Numbered from the stretch's first letter, positions 16,538 through 25,226 are shown. The stretch is 64,000 nucleotides of DNA from Latilactobacillus sakei (GCA_002953655.1 CP025839.1:868001-932000), one strand, 5' to 3'. Numbers and translations are program-made. The notes: generated by a model not told the origin, from the sequence alone.

Positions 16538-17635
16538 ATGACACAATTAATTTCAAAAAAGAATCTTGAAGGTAAAATTGATTTATTAATCGACAACTTA
16601 GTGCATTTAAGCGATCCAACTGGTGAATTTTCAATCAAAGTCGCTGATGGCTCAATCATTGATAACAAGAGTTTTAACTACTGGGAATGGACATCAGGCA
16701 TTGGTTTATACGGGATGACGAAATACTACGAATTAACCCGTAAACCAGAAATCTTAGCGCAAATGATCAAATGGTTTGATGATCAATTCGAAAAAGAACC
16801 AGTTGAAAAAAATATCAATACCATGGTTCAAATGCAAACACTCGCATTTTTATACGAAGAAACTGGCGATAAAAAATACTTACCATATCTTAAATCATGG
16901 GGCAAATGGTTATACGAAGACCTCCCAAGAACAGAACGCGGTGGCTTCCAACACGTTACTTTCGGTGATTTAAACGAAAATGAAATGTGGGATGATACCT
17001 TAATGATGAGTGTCTTAACACTTGCCAAATTAGGGAAACTTTTCAAAAATGATGATTATATTGAAGAAGCTAAGAAACAATTCTTATTACACATTCAATT
17101 CTTAGCAGACAAGAAAACAGGCCTTTGGTATCACGGTTGGAACTTCAACGAACGCAATAACTTCTCAGGCGCTTTCTGGGGCCGTGGTAACTCATGGATT
17201 ACAATTGCGATTCCTGAATTCTTAGAATTAGTTGACTTCAAAGAAAACGATGCGGTTAAATCATTCTTAGAAATGAACCTCCAATATCAAATCGATACAT
17301 TGGCAAAATACCAAGCTGATAATGGCTTCTGGCACACTCTAGTGGATGATCCAGACTCATATATTGAAGGTTCAGCAACCGCTGGCTTTGCGTATGGGAT
17401 TTTGAAATCAATTCATAATCACTATATCAGCGAAGACTATCGTGAAATGGGCTTAAAAGCGGTGAAAGCGGTACTTGATAATATTGATGAAACGGGCGCT
17501 TTAGCTTACGTTTCAGCTGGGACACCAATGGGCGAAACCAAAGACTTCTATAAGAATATCAAGATTTCAGTGATGCCTTATGGTCAATCAATGGCGACCC
17601 TTTGTCTCTGCGAATACTTGAGTGAATTCTATTAA
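16538..17635 (+). CDS. GH105 unsaturated rhamnogalacturonyl hydrolase, second copy
   Basis: The start is ATG 16538 behind AGGAGG, giving 365 residues; a longer GTG frame from 16496 would cover the cre box. Family features are MWDDTLMMSVLTLAKLG (likely catalytic Asp152), FWGRGNSWITIAIPEFLEL (about 218-236) and EGSATAGFAYGILKSI. It hydrolyses unsaturated galacturonyl-rhamnose units in the cytoplasm. It is followed after 22 bases by a GH28 gene, suggesting sequential attack on rhamnogalacturonan fragments. It shares only family-level similarity with the GH105 at 5060-6181. Confidence 0.92.
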   Translation: MTQLISKKNLEGKIDLLIDNLVHLSDPTGEFSIKVADGSIIDNKSFNYWEWTSGIGLYGMTKYYELTRKPEILAQMIKWFDDQFEKEPVEKNINTMVQMQTLAFLYEETGDKKYLPYLKSWGKWLYEDLPRTERGGFQHVTFGDLNENEMWDDTLMMSVLTLAKLGKLFKNDDYIEEAKKQFLLHIQFLADKKTGLWYHGWNFNERNNFSGAFWGRGNSWITIAIPEFLELVDFKENDAVKSFLEMNLQYQIDTLAKYQADNGFWHTLVDDPDSYIEGSATAGFAYGILKSIHNHYISEDYREMGLKAVKAVLDNIDETGALAYVSAGTPMGETKDFYKNIKISVMPYGQSMATLCLCEYLSEFY

Positions 17636-17657
17636 TCATCATTAAGAAGGTGAGTCG

Positions 17658-18956
17658 ATGCGCGTTCAACTGACAGATTATGAAACTTATGCGGATGGTC
17701 AAACATTGAGTACGGTTTACTTGCAACAAGCGATTGATGCTTGTGAGCCGTTTGATACGCTGGTCATTCCGGCGGGGCGTTACTTAGTGGGGTCACTCTT
17801 TTTAAAAAGTCATCTAACGCTTTATTTTGAAAAAGGTGCAACCTTAATTGGTTCAACTGACTTACAGGATTATCCTGAAATTCAGACGCGTGTCGCGGGC
17901 GTTGAAATGCAATGGCCCGCTGCGATTTTGAACTTAATCGGCGTAACTGATGTGACGCTTAAAGGACCTGGCTTGATTGACGGTCAGGGACCCGTTTGGT
18001 GGGACCGTTATTGGGGCGCTGATCAAAAAGGTGGTGCGCGTGCCGATTATGACGCGCGTCAATTGCGCTGGATTGTCGATTACGAAGTGCGCCGGCCCCG
18101 CGAAATTTTGGTTTATGAATCACAGCAGATTAGTATTAATGACTTAACGTTGCGGCAGTCTGGTTTTTGGAACTTGCAGATTACCTATTCGCAACATGTG
18201 CATGTGGCAGGGATTACCATTTGTGATAACAATGGTCCTAGTACGGATGGAATTGATATTGATTCATCGCAATATGTTTTGGTTGAAGATTGTCAATTGG
18301 CTTGTGGGGATGATTGTATTGTTATTAAGTCTGGCCGAGACGGTGACGGATTGCGTGTCAATCGGCCATCTGAACATATCGAAATCAAGAACTGTCAAAT
18401 CAACGGTGGTTATGGGATTGTGATTGGGAGTGAAATTTCAGCAGGTGTTCAACATGTGCATATTCATGATATTGTTTATCAAAACAGTGGTTGTGGCTTT
18501 CGCATGAAATCATCGGCTGCTCGGGGTGGCTTCATCCGCGATGTCCGCGTCGAACGCCTAACAATGATTAATGTCCAATTTCCGTTTTCATGGTTATTAA
18601 ATTGGCACCCCAGTTATAATCAAAAAGAATTCGACCGACCAGTTAGCGAGATGCCGGTCGCTTGGCAGGCAGTCGCCGCTCAAATTCCAGAGGATCAACA
18701 AAAGAGTTTGGTTGAAGACATCGTCGTTCAAGATGTGCAGGCGACGCTGACGGCAGACTATCAATTGCCATCACGGGCCTTTGATATTGGCGCTTATCCT
18801 GATAAACCAATGACCAATATCACTTTCCGGCACGTGGCAATTGAGGCCAAGGAATTTGGAAAAATCATCGCTGTTAAACAATTACAGTTTGATGATGTCG
18901 TTGTTTCGGTTGAAAATGCCAATAATGATGCCAATGATCACTACGATAATCGTTAA
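17658..18956 (+). CDS. GH28 family glycoside hydrolase, rhamnogalacturonan-type candidate
   Basis: The 432-residue beta-helix protein carries PSTDG (Asp197), GDDC (Asp218/Asp219), GGYGIVIGSE and RMKSSAARGG. In the third motif the histidine usual in GH28 (GHG) is replaced by Tyr252. The N-terminal region has a GPVWWDRYWGADQKGG insertion that the GH28 at 8720 lacks. There is no signal peptide. Co-transcription with GH105 suggests an exo-enzyme removing galacturonate from rhamnogalacturonan oligomers. Family is sure, specificity is not. Confidence 0.87.
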   Translation: MRVQLTDYETYADGQTLSTVYLQQAIDACEPFDTLVIPAGRYLVGSLFLKSHLTLYFEKGATLIGSTDLQDYPEIQTRVAGVEMQWPAAILNLIGVTDVTLKGPGLIDGQGPVWWDRYWGADQKGGARADYDARQLRWIVDYEVRRPREILVYESQQISINDLTLRQSGFWNLQITYSQHVHVAGITICDNNGPSTDGIDIDSSQYVLVEDCQLACGDDCIVIKSGRDGDGLRVNRPSEHIEIKNCQINGGYGIVIGSEISAGVQHVHIHDIVYQNSGCGFRMKSSAARGGFIRDVRVERLTMINVQFPFSWLLNWHPSYNQKEFDRPVSEMPVAWQAVAAQIPEDQQKSLVEDIVVQDVQATLTADYQLPSRAFDIGAYPDKPMTNITFRHVAIEAKEFGKIIAVKQLQFDDVVVSVENANNDANDHYDNR

Positions 18957-18974
18957 AAATAAACACAAATGAGG

Positions 18975-19014
18975 AGGTACTGAAATCTGCAGTTGGGTTT
19001 TAGTACCTTTTTTA
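18975..19014 (+). terminator. Hairpin with T tract between GH28 and isomerase-like gene
   Basis: AGGTACT (18975-18981) pairs with AGTACCT (19002-19008), followed by TTTTTTA. It may be a terminator or an attenuator, since the next gene starts only 20 bases later without an obvious promoter. Confidence 0.6.
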
Positions 19015-19034
19015 TTGAAAAGGAGTTATAAAAG

Positions 19035-19877
19035 ATGTTAACACTTGGATTAAGAGCACATGATTTTATGATTAGTGATGATTTAGAGCAATTAACACAA
19101 ACCATTGCCGATAACGGCGTGCGCGTCGTCCAATTTGCCAATGGGATTTCATTACCGCACTTGAGTCAAAATGGGCGCGGTATTTCAGCGGGATTAGGGT
19201 TCCAAGTTAATCAAATGATGCAAGCCCAAAAGATTCAAATCGGCGTTTTAAGTAGCTATATTAATCTCATTGATCCTGATGAAACCAAACAAGCGGCTAA
19301 TATTGCGCAATTCAAACAATATTTAACGTTGGCCGGGACTTATGGGGCCCATTTAGTCGCGACCGAACCGGGCAGCTTAGATCCTGAGTTTAAACCCACA
19401 ACACGCAATTACACACCAGAAGTGGTTCAAAAGACAATCGCCAATGTCCAAGCATTAGTGACGACTGCTGAAAAGGTGGGCCAATTGGTCGGAATTGAAG
19501 CCGGCATTAATCATCCGATTCATTCTTTAGAGACAATCGACCAATTGTTAAAGACGGTTGATTCACCCAATCTGAAGATTATTTTAGATCCCGTCAATTT
19601 ATTGAATGAAGACAATAAAGGCGACCTTTATCAAATTTTGGAAGAGGGCTTGGCCCGCTTTGGCGATGCGATTTATGCGGTTCATGTGAAGGACTATCAA
19701 TTTGAAACGACTAAAGATATTATGGCCCCTGGGACCGGCGTCATGGATTTTGAACGGTTCTTTAAAATCATGGCGCACTATCAACCGGCAGGACTTGTTA
19801 TTTTAGACGAAGCCCCAAGAGAAGGCTTGGAAGCAGGGATTCAATTGTTGCAACAAACGATTGAACGCATAGCTTAA
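19035..19877 (+). CDS. Sugar phosphate isomerase/epimerase-like TIM barrel protein, second copy
   Basis: The 280-residue protein is a paralogue of 7826-8641: it shares LGLRAHDF, SSYINLIDPDE, VATEPGSLDPEF, VGIEAGINHPIHS, IILDPVNLLNEDN and YAVHVKDYQFE. The metal-ligand pattern of two Glu, an Asp and a His is intact. AAAGGAG precedes ATG 19035. Its place after GH105 and GH28, mirroring its paralogue beside GH28-uxaBA, suggests that each copy serves a sugar freed by the adjacent hydrolases. The substrate is unknown. Confidence 0.75.
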   Translation: MLTLGLRAHDFMISDDLEQLTQTIADNGVRVVQFANGISLPHLSQNGRGISAGLGFQVNQMMQAQKIQIGVLSSYINLIDPDETKQAANIAQFKQYLTLAGTYGAHLVATEPGSLDPEFKPTTRNYTPEVVQKTIANVQALVTTAEKVGQLVGIEAGINHPIHSLETIDQLLKTVDSPNLKIILDPVNLLNEDNKGDLYQILEEGLARFGDAIYAVHVKDYQFETTKDIMAPGTGVMDFERFFKIMAHYQPAGLVILDEAPREGLEAGIQLLQQTIERIA

Positions 19878-19924
19878 GCTAATAAGGGAACTGAAAGAAT
19901 GAAATACGAGTAGGTACAGTTTTA

Positions 19925-20069
19925 TCAGTATAATAAAAGCATACAAAAAGGAGCCATGCGGTAACATGACCCCTTTAAGTTAAGCAGACCGTTTCGACGG
20001 TGGCAGTAAAACTAAATTAAATTATCTTAAAATAGCCGACACCGCTAAGTGGACGGCTATTTTTTTTGT
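19925..20069 (+). ncRNA. Possible antisense RNA of a type I toxin-like locus
   Basis: A TATAAT-like box lies at about 19930-19936. The stretch after it holds short inverted repeats (GGAGCCATGCGGTAACATG; GACCGTTTCGACGG) and ends in a strong terminator. It runs convergently into a short minus-strand toxin-like frame. This layout recalls Gram-positive type I toxin-antitoxin loci, where toxin mRNA and antisense RNA overlap at their 3' ends. No known RNA is identified with certainty. Confidence 0.3.
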
Positions 20070-20130
20070 TAAATTTCAAGATTTCAACGACCAACGTAGC
20101 CAAGGCGATTGCTAATATTAAAAGTACAAT
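20017..20130 (-). pseudogene. Remnant of a small hydrophobic (holin-like toxin) peptide
   Basis: The minus frame encodes IVLLILAIALATLVVEILK, then FNKKN and a short tail: one membrane span followed by a basic end, typical of small type I toxins. There is no ATG, GTG or TTG start in frame; the frame opens at a stop at 20131-20133 and the first codon is ATT. It therefore looks decayed at its 5' end. It overlaps the candidate antisense RNA. Confidence 0.35.
20031..20069 (+). terminator. Terminator of the candidate antisense RNA
   Basis: AATAGCCG (20031-20038) pairs with CGGCTATT (20054-20061), followed by T8. Confidence 0.7.
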
Positions 20131-20183
20131 TTAACTTAAACTCCAGTTATTAAAGTAAAAACTTTAACAATTGGCGTATTTTT

Positions 20184-20237
20184 ATGACTAAAATCTCTAA
20201 ACAGACGAAGTTAAAAGTATTACTTGAGTATGAATAA
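20184..20237 (+). pseudogene. Possible transposase OrfA N-terminal scrap
   Basis: An ATG frame encodes MTKISKQTKLKVLLEYE before a stop. This recalls the opening helix-turn-helix of IS3-type OrfA proteins. Nothing else of an insertion sequence and no terminal repeats were seen, so it would be a relic. The rest of 20131-20305 shows no gene. Confidence 0.3.
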
Positions 20238-20305
20238 GAAAATCTTGAACTACGTATTAAAAATAGAGTATTTGCGATACAAATCAATGATGATTTGAGG
20301 AATAA

Positions 20306-21256
20306 TTAAGAAAATGACTTTTCAAGCATAGTGATGTTTTGTTGCAGTAAGTGTAAGTTTTGTTTGCGTTTTAAAGCAATTAATAATAACCGTAGAAAAT
20401 GATCATTATTTGTTGTGAAAGATAGGTACATAGAACGTATGTAAGCTCTCTCTGCTTCCTTTGGTTTTTCTTGAAGAATTAGAATTTCTCCTAACTCAAA
20501 TAAGATTTCTGCCGATCTGTATATTGTCTTTCGAGAAGACTCAAATAAGATACCCTTTTCAGCGATTTCAACGGCATCATCGTATTTTTCTAATGCTTTT
20601 AAATTTTTGCAAGCATTATAATAAATTGTTCCTAGTGTTTGAGTAGACATTTGCATTTTAATATGGTCGATATTTTTATAGGCAATTTCAAACAGAACGG
20701 AAGCCTTCTCGTATTTAGAGGTCAAATAATAGCAACTTGCAGCACCTGCGATAAGCAAAGTTTCGATTTTGGAGAATTCTTTTTTATGTTTTGGGAAGTC
20801 AAAAATAGACTGAAATGACGTTATATTTGTTTCTTGTAATGCGAGCCTATAGATCTCCAAAGCTTTTGACGGCTTTTTTTCGTAGTAATTTATGTAAATT
20901 CCTTTATAACAAAGAAATTGTTGTTTTGAAATTGGATTATTACAATATTTATTTAGGATATTGTCTGTCAATAAGAATGCCATTTTACGGTAATTACGGC
21001 AATTAACTAAGGATTCAAGTTCATTTAATATAACGTTAACCTGACGTTCTTGATTTTCGTAGAAGTCACTTTTTTCGAAGACATCTAAAGAAATCCCCAA
21101 TTTGTTACTTATTGATGTAACTACCTCGATAGAGGGAACCCTCAATCCTTTTTCAATCAAACTGATATTTCCTTGGGAACAGATTCCTTGAGCCAACTCA
21201 GCTTGAGTTAGATTTTGGTACTTACGATAGAAACTGATTATTTCCCCAATGTTCAT
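20306..21256 (-). CDS. HTH-TPR transcriptional regulator (RRNPP-like)
   Basis: The 316-residue protein has an N-terminal XRE helix-turn-helix (about 5-60, LTQAELAQGICSQGNISLIEKGLRVPS) and a long helical remainder with TPR-like repeats (GAASCYYLTSKYEKASVLFEIAY; KNLKALEKYDDAVEIAEKGILFE; ILILQEKPKEAERAYIRSMY). This is the architecture of PlcR/PrgX/Rgg-type regulators, many of which bind a short peptide pheromone. It is divergent from the operon starting at 21362. No pheromone precursor was recognised nearby, so peptide control is inferred. Confidence 0.75.
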   Translation of the reverse strand: MNIGEIISFYRKYQNLTQAELAQGICSQGNISLIEKGLRVPSIEVVTSISNKLGISLDVFEKSDFYENQERQVNVILNELESLVNCRNYRKMAFLLTDNILNKYCNNPISKQQFLCYKGIYINYYEKKPSKALEIYRLALQETNITSFQSIFDFPKHKKEFSKIETLLIAGAASCYYLTSKYEKASVLFEIAYKNIDHIKMQMSTQTLGTIYYNACKNLKALEKYDDAVEIAEKGILFESSRKTIYRSAEILFELGEILILQEKPKEAERAYIRSMYLSFTTNNDHFLRLLLIALKRKQNLHLLQQNITMLEKSFS

Positions 21257-21274
21257 CGAATTAACCCCTTAAAT

Positions 21275-21290
21275 TATTACGATTGTAATA
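21275..21290. promoter_or_regulatory. Palindrome in the divergent regulatory region
   Basis: TATTACGATTGTAATA has perfect 6-bp arms around a GATT core. It lies between the HTH-TPR gene and the reductase operon and is a natural candidate operator for that regulator. Confidence 0.45.
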
Positions 21291-21361
21291 TGATGTTTTC
21301 CTTTCCATTGATTATACTCGTTTAGTATGTAAATTGTTAGATAGGTAAGGGAGAACTTAAG

Positions 21362-21919
21362 ATGAAGATTTTATTAGTTAATGGATATGCAGAACATGTT
21401 GATAGTAATGGCGGGTTAAATAAATTATTATTTCACACATTTTTGAATAGAGTTAGACAAGAAAATGAGGTAAGAGTTTCTACTGTAGAAGATTATCGAC
21501 CAATTGATGAGGTAAATAAGTTTTTATGGGCGGATTTAGTGTTTTTTCAGTTTCCAATTTATTGGTTTCAAGTGCCCGGTAAGTTAAAAAAATATTTGGA
21601 CGATGTATTTATGTACAATGAATTTTACGGATCATCTAATCATTATGGTGATGGCGGCATGATGGGTGATACTAAATATATTGTATCGACTACTTGGAAT
21701 GCTCCAGAATATGCGTTTAATAATTCAAGTGAATTTTTTGAAGGGAAAAATGTAGATGATGTGCTATTCCCACTATATTGTGCCTTCAAATACTGTGGAT
21801 TTAAACCACTAGTTCCTGAAGAACGCGCTTTATCGTTTCACGACGTTGTAAAGAATCCTAATGCTAAAGAATATGTCAATGTAATGCAGAAATTTATCAA
21901 CGACAATATTGTTAAATAA
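21362..21919 (+). CDS. Flavodoxin-like NAD(P)H:quinone oxidoreductase (MdaB/KefF-like)
   Basis: The 185-residue protein has the flavodoxin_2 fold pattern: [12 protein letters not shown] at the N-terminus and [28 protein letters not shown] (about 58-85), the signature of MdaB-type FMN or FAD reductases that make two-electron reductions of quinones or electrophiles. AGGGAG precedes ATG 21362. It heads an operon with a GalE paralogue and methylglyoxal synthase. A part in handling reactive carbonyls is possible but unproven. Confidence 0.85.
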   Translation: MKILLVNGYAEHVDSNGGLNKLLFHTFLNRVRQENEVRVSTVEDYRPIDEVNKFLWADLVFFQFPIYWFQVPGKLKKYLDDVFMYNEFYGSSNHYGDGGMMGDTKYIVSTTWNAPEYAFNNSSEFFEGKNVDDVLFPLYCAFKYCGFKPLVPEERALSFHDVVKNPNAKEYVNVMQKFINDNIVK

Positions 21920-21933
21920 ATGGAGGAATTATC

Positions 21934-22926
21934 ATGGATACAATTCTAGTTGCCGGTGGTGCAGGCTATATTGGCTCACATATGGTTTATTACTTAATTG
22001 ATAAAGGTTTTGATGTCGTAGTCGCGGATAACCTCTCTACTGGTTTTAGAGAGGCAGTTCATTCTAAAGCTAGGTTTTACCAAGGAGATACTAGAGATAA
22101 AGAATTTTTAAGAGGTTTGTTTAAAAAAGAAAAGATTGATGCTGTGATTCATATGGATGCATACTCAATTGTGCCAGAGTCCGTCGCAAGTCCGCTCAAA
22201 TATTTCGACAATAACGTTATTGGTGTCATTTCATTATTGGAAGTAATGGAGGAATATAGCATAAAGAGAATTGTATTTTCGACGACTGCTGCAGTTTATG
22301 GTATTCCAGAGGCAAAATATATACAAGAAGATGATGCGAAAAATCCAATCAATCCATATGGTGATAGTAAATTAATGATGGAACGTATTATGCAATGGGT
22401 AGATCAAGCTGATGGCATTAAGTATGTTGCTCTTAGGTATTTTAATGCAGCAGGTGCTCATCCAAACGGACAGATTGGTGAAGCGCACAGTAAGGAGACG
22501 CATCTCATTCCAAACATTTTAAAGGTAGCGGCTGATGATAGTCGTACGTTCCATATCTACGGTGATGATTATAATACGCCTGATGGCACCAACGTCAGAG
22601 ATTACGTTCATATATTAGATTTGGCTCAAGCGCATGTATTGGCACTCGAATATATGAAATTGGGTCACTCAAGCACTGCATTTAATTTAGGCTCTAATCA
22701 GGGCTATTCGGTTAAAGAAATACTTGATGCGACTCGAGAAGTGACTGGTAAGGCAATACCTACAACTATTTCACCTCGAAGACCGGGGGACCCAGATGTA
22801 TTGGTAGCGGACAGTACGAAAGCAAGAGAAGTTCTTGGTTGGAAACCAAAACATAGCGACGTCAAAGATATCATTGAAACAGCCTGGAACTGGCACAAAA
22901 ATAACCCCGAAGGATATAAGAAATGA
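21934..22926 (+). CDS. galE: UDP-glucose 4-epimerase-like protein (GalE paralogue)
   Basis: The 330-residue short-chain epimerase has GGAGYIGSH (NAD site, about 7-15), TTAAVYG with a Thr at the catalytic Ser/Thr place, and YGDSK (YxxxK). It is the same length as the galE at 60979 and similar along its whole length. The usual HFAAYS segment reads [11 protein letters not shown] here, an unusual Asp next to the nucleotide site. It lies 14 bases after the reductase and overlaps mgsA by four bases. It may act on another UDP-hexose than the gal-cluster enzyme. Confidence 0.85.
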   Translation: MDTILVAGGAGYIGSHMVYYLIDKGFDVVVADNLSTGFREAVHSKARFYQGDTRDKEFLRGLFKKEKIDAVIHMDAYSIVPESVASPLKYFDNNVIGVISLLEVMEEYSIKRIVFSTTAAVYGIPEAKYIQEDDAKNPINPYGDSKLMMERIMQWVDQADGIKYVALRYFNAAGAHPNGQIGEAHSKETHLIPNILKVAADDSRTFHIYGDDYNTPDGTNVRDYVHILDLAQAHVLALEYMKLGHSSTAFNLGSNQGYSVKEILDATREVTGKAIPTTISPRRPGDPDVLVADSTKAREVLGWKPKHSDVKDIIETAWNWHKNNPEGYKK

Positions 22927-23297
22927 AAATCGCTTTAGTTGCACATAATGAAAAAAAACAAGAATTATTGAATATTACCAAACAATACAGTCAAATTTTA
23001 AAAAAACAAGAGTTATTCTCAACAAAGCATACTGGAATGGAAATTGAAAAAATGGGAATTTCCGACATTAAGTTATTTGAAAGTGGTCCAGATGGTGGTG
23101 ATATTGAGGTAGCAAATATGATATTGAAACATGACTTGGATATTTTAATATTTCTAATCAATCCATTGAGCTCACATCCTCATGAGAATGATATCCAAAT
23201 GTTGGTCAGAATATCAAATCTTCATGATGTCGTGTTTGCGACTAATAGTGCAACAGCAAGAGTGGTACTAGATTCACTACAAAAGCATTGTCAATGA
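22923..23297 (+). CDS. mgsA: Methylglyoxal synthase
   Basis: It converts dihydroxyacetone phosphate to methylglyoxal and phosphate. The 124-residue protein shows [10 protein letters not shown], the GPDGGD motif with catalytic Asp60, the HPHEND segment (His87) and ATNSATA near the C-terminus. It starts inside the end of galE, which implies coupled translation. Methylglyoxal synthase relieves sugar-phosphate overload, which fits an organism with rhamnulose-1-phosphate and KDPG aldolases that produce triose phosphates. Confidence 0.9.
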   Translation: MKIALVAHNEKKQELLNITKQYSQILKKQELFSTKHTGMEIEKMGISDIKLFESGPDGGDIEVANMILKHDLDILIFLINPLSSHPHENDIQMLVRISNLHDVVFATNSATARVVLDSLQKHCQ

Positions 23298-23306
23298 GGT
23301 GAGTGC

Positions 23307-24059
23307 ATGAGTAAAAATATACTAACTTTTGTTGCAACAACAGGCATTCGGAAAACTAAGATAAAACATGAGTGTCCGTTTTGCTCTACAAACAAATTGA
23401 GTGGTGTGATCGACACACAGGGAGAAATGATTCTACTAGAGAATAAGTATCCGACACTTGAAAATACTACTCAGTTGGTACTGATAGAATCGGAAAAGCA
23501 TGATGGCGATATATCAAATTACGAAATAAATGAATGGGAATGTATACTAAACTATGCTGTAAGTAGCTGGGAAGAATTAATAAATTCAGGAGAGTTCAAA
23601 AGCGTTTTATTGTATAAAAATTTTGGGCCGGAATCTGGAGGTTCACAAGATCATCCACACATGCAAATAGTTGGATTGAAAAATTCAAATGGCTACAAAA
23701 GTATTACGGGAGATGACTTCAGTGGTCCAATACTTTATCAAGAGGCAGGTGTGATAGCAAGTATATCGGAATCCCCAATTATGGGTTTTTTCGAGACAAA
23801 TATTATCTGGCACACTGATGAAAAATTGCCGATAGCTGCAAAAATAATCCAAAACACCGTCAAATTCGTTTTGAATCAGTATTATCAAGGCCTTTGTAAT
23901 TCCTACAATCTTTTTTTCTATAAGATTGAAAACCAATATATTTGTAAGGTTGTTCCAAGGTTTATTGCATCCCCATATTTTGTTGGATATAGAATTGGAC
24001 AAAAATTCGATAATCATTATGTACAGCATATCAAAGAAGATTTTTTAAAATTTTGCTAG
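23307..24059 (+). CDS. DUF4931 / GalT-HIT-like protein
   Basis: The 250-residue protein has a zinc-type CPFC (residues 23-26), ENKYPTLENTTQLVLIES, and GPESGGSQDHPHMQIVG with a His-Pro-His (116-118), like the nucleotidyl-accepting histidines of galactose-1-phosphate uridylyltransferase. DUF4931 proteins are short GalT relatives of unproven function. Standing directly after galE and mgsA, it probably transfers a nucleotide between sugar phosphates. The substrate is unknown. Confidence 0.75.
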   Translation: MSKNILTFVATTGIRKTKIKHECPFCSTNKLSGVIDTQGEMILLENKYPTLENTTQLVLIESEKHDGDISNYEINEWECILNYAVSSWEELINSGEFKSVLLYKNFGPESGGSQDHPHMQIVGLKNSNGYKSITGDDFSGPILYQEAGVIASISESPIMGFFETNIIWHTDEKLPIAAKIIQNTVKFVLNQYYQGLCNSYNLFFYKIENQYICKVVPRFIASPYFVGYRIGQKFDNHYVQHIKEDFLKFC

Positions 24060-24113
24060 CAATTTAACTATTAGTAAATCAGTGTTTTTAATAAAAAAAG
24101 GAGAAACACAAAG

Positions 24114-24788
24114 ATGTTTTTAAGAAAAATGAATTCTCATATTTCAAACATGAAAGTGCATGGGTTCATAATATCGGGGTTTAACTTTACGTTTAATGGG
24201 GTGGAATATCCTACTGTCGTTAGCATAGCGGCGTCAGATTTGAGTGACTATGACCAGCAAGGAATACTTTGTGCCATTATAGTTGTCAATCCTCAGAATG
24301 ATCAGCAGCACTTCAATATGATATATTCTGAAACTAATGGCCTTCGTGCAGGAAAACATAATGGTGATTTCTATGATTTTTTTGGAATCGACACTAACAA
24401 TTCCCAAGAAAATCATTTTGGTAGATTAATTGGCTCCATTGGAATCTCAATGAATGAAGCAATATCTCCGATTTATACAGGCATCTTTCCAGCAAAGGTA
24501 AAGGCAGCAATAAGGGATAACGCTGCTAATAGCGACCCTGAAAACCCTAATAAGAAGTATTGCATCGGTATTAGGTTAAACCCTCAAAATCAATTTGGTG
24601 TTTATGGCCAACGATCAGAATTTAATACTGAAAAAACCCACAAGATGCGGCCGGATTTATTTGCGCTTTATGCCAATGATTCTCGTATAAGTTTTTTATA
24701 TTCAGAAAATCCAGATCAAGAAAAAACAGATTCTGAGATTGTTTTGAATTTCAATCAAAATCAAGCAAACATGCGAAACAGACCATAA
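24114..24788 (+). CDS. Hypothetical protein
   Basis: I do not recognise this 224-residue soluble protein. It starts at ATG 24114 behind AAAAGGAG, 54 bases after the DUF4931 gene. Seen: a beta-rich N-terminal half (GFIISGFNFTFNGVEYPTVV), an acidic DFYDFFGID segment, a FGRLIGSIGISMNEAISPIY helix region and a hydrophilic Asn/Gln-rich C-terminus. There is no signal peptide or membrane segment. It is probably the last gene of the divergent operon. Confidence 0.6.
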   Translation: MFLRKMNSHISNMKVHGFIISGFNFTFNGVEYPTVVSIAASDLSDYDQQGILCAIIVVNPQNDQQHFNMIYSETNGLRAGKHNGDFYDFFGIDTNNSQENHFGRLIGSIGISMNEAISPIYTGIFPAKVKAAIRDNAANSDPENPNKKYCIGIRLNPQNQFGVYGQRSEFNTEKTHKMRPDLFALYANDSRISFLYSENPDQEKTDSEIVLNFNQNQANMRNRP

Positions 24789-24822
24789 CTTTCATTGTAA
24801 CTGTAATTATAATGAAAGTTAT
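24785..24822. repeat. Perfect 12-bp inverted repeat after the unknown gene
   Basis: ATAACTTTCATT (24785-24796) and AATGAAAGTTAT (24811-24822) form a stem across a 14-base loop. It overlaps the stop of the unknown gene and lacks a T tract. It may be an mRNA end-stabilising hairpin or an operator. Confidence 0.45.
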
Positions 24823-25030
24823 AGAGTACGCTATTTTCAAATGAATATGTATCATATAACTACTTTCAGGGAACTAATAATAATGATATTTTCCGGATTC
24901 TCCTGAATTGCTGTACCTTTTATGAATTTAAAAAACAATTTTAGGTGTAGATGACACAAAATATATCTATACAGAAATAATTGTAAAAGTATGTCATAGT
25001 TCTAACAAAGTAAATATGTAGTTGTCTTGT

Positions 25031-25083
25031 CTAGGCGGTATGTTGTCGATATTTTATCGACGATGTGTCGCCTAGTTTTATTT
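25031..25083 (+). terminator. Long hairpin with wobble pairs and T tract
   Basis: CTAGGCG (25031-25037) pairs with CGCCTAG (25069-25075) and GTCGAT with ATCGAC; between them GTATGTT faces GATGTGT so that every position pairs in RNA if G-U is allowed. TTTTATTT follows. The wobble pairs form only in plus-strand RNA. It is either the end of the 21362-24788 transcript or of a separate small RNA. No other gene is seen in 24823-25186. Confidence 0.6.
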
Positions 25084-25186
25084 CGATCCGTTTTGTAGTG
25101 TCATTTTGCTCTTTCAGAATAGATTAAGTTTTTGTTGGTTAGAGTTACTAAAGGGTTTTGCTTATATTCTAGAGCAAAAATTAACA

Positions 25187-25198
25187 TAATCTGTATAT
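25187..25198 (+). promoter_or_regulatory. TAATCTGTATAT element upstream of rhaB
   Basis: It is identical to the element at 32777-32788 and close to those at 16423 and 16453; a candidate half-site for the AraC-type regulator. Confidence 0.5.
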
Positions 25199-25226
25199 AT
25201 GATATTTTTACGATTTTAAGTGTTAT

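Noticed and set aside
19878-20305. An intact insertion sequence
   Set aside because: Only a 17-residue transposase-like start was seen, with no terminal inverted repeats or second frame.
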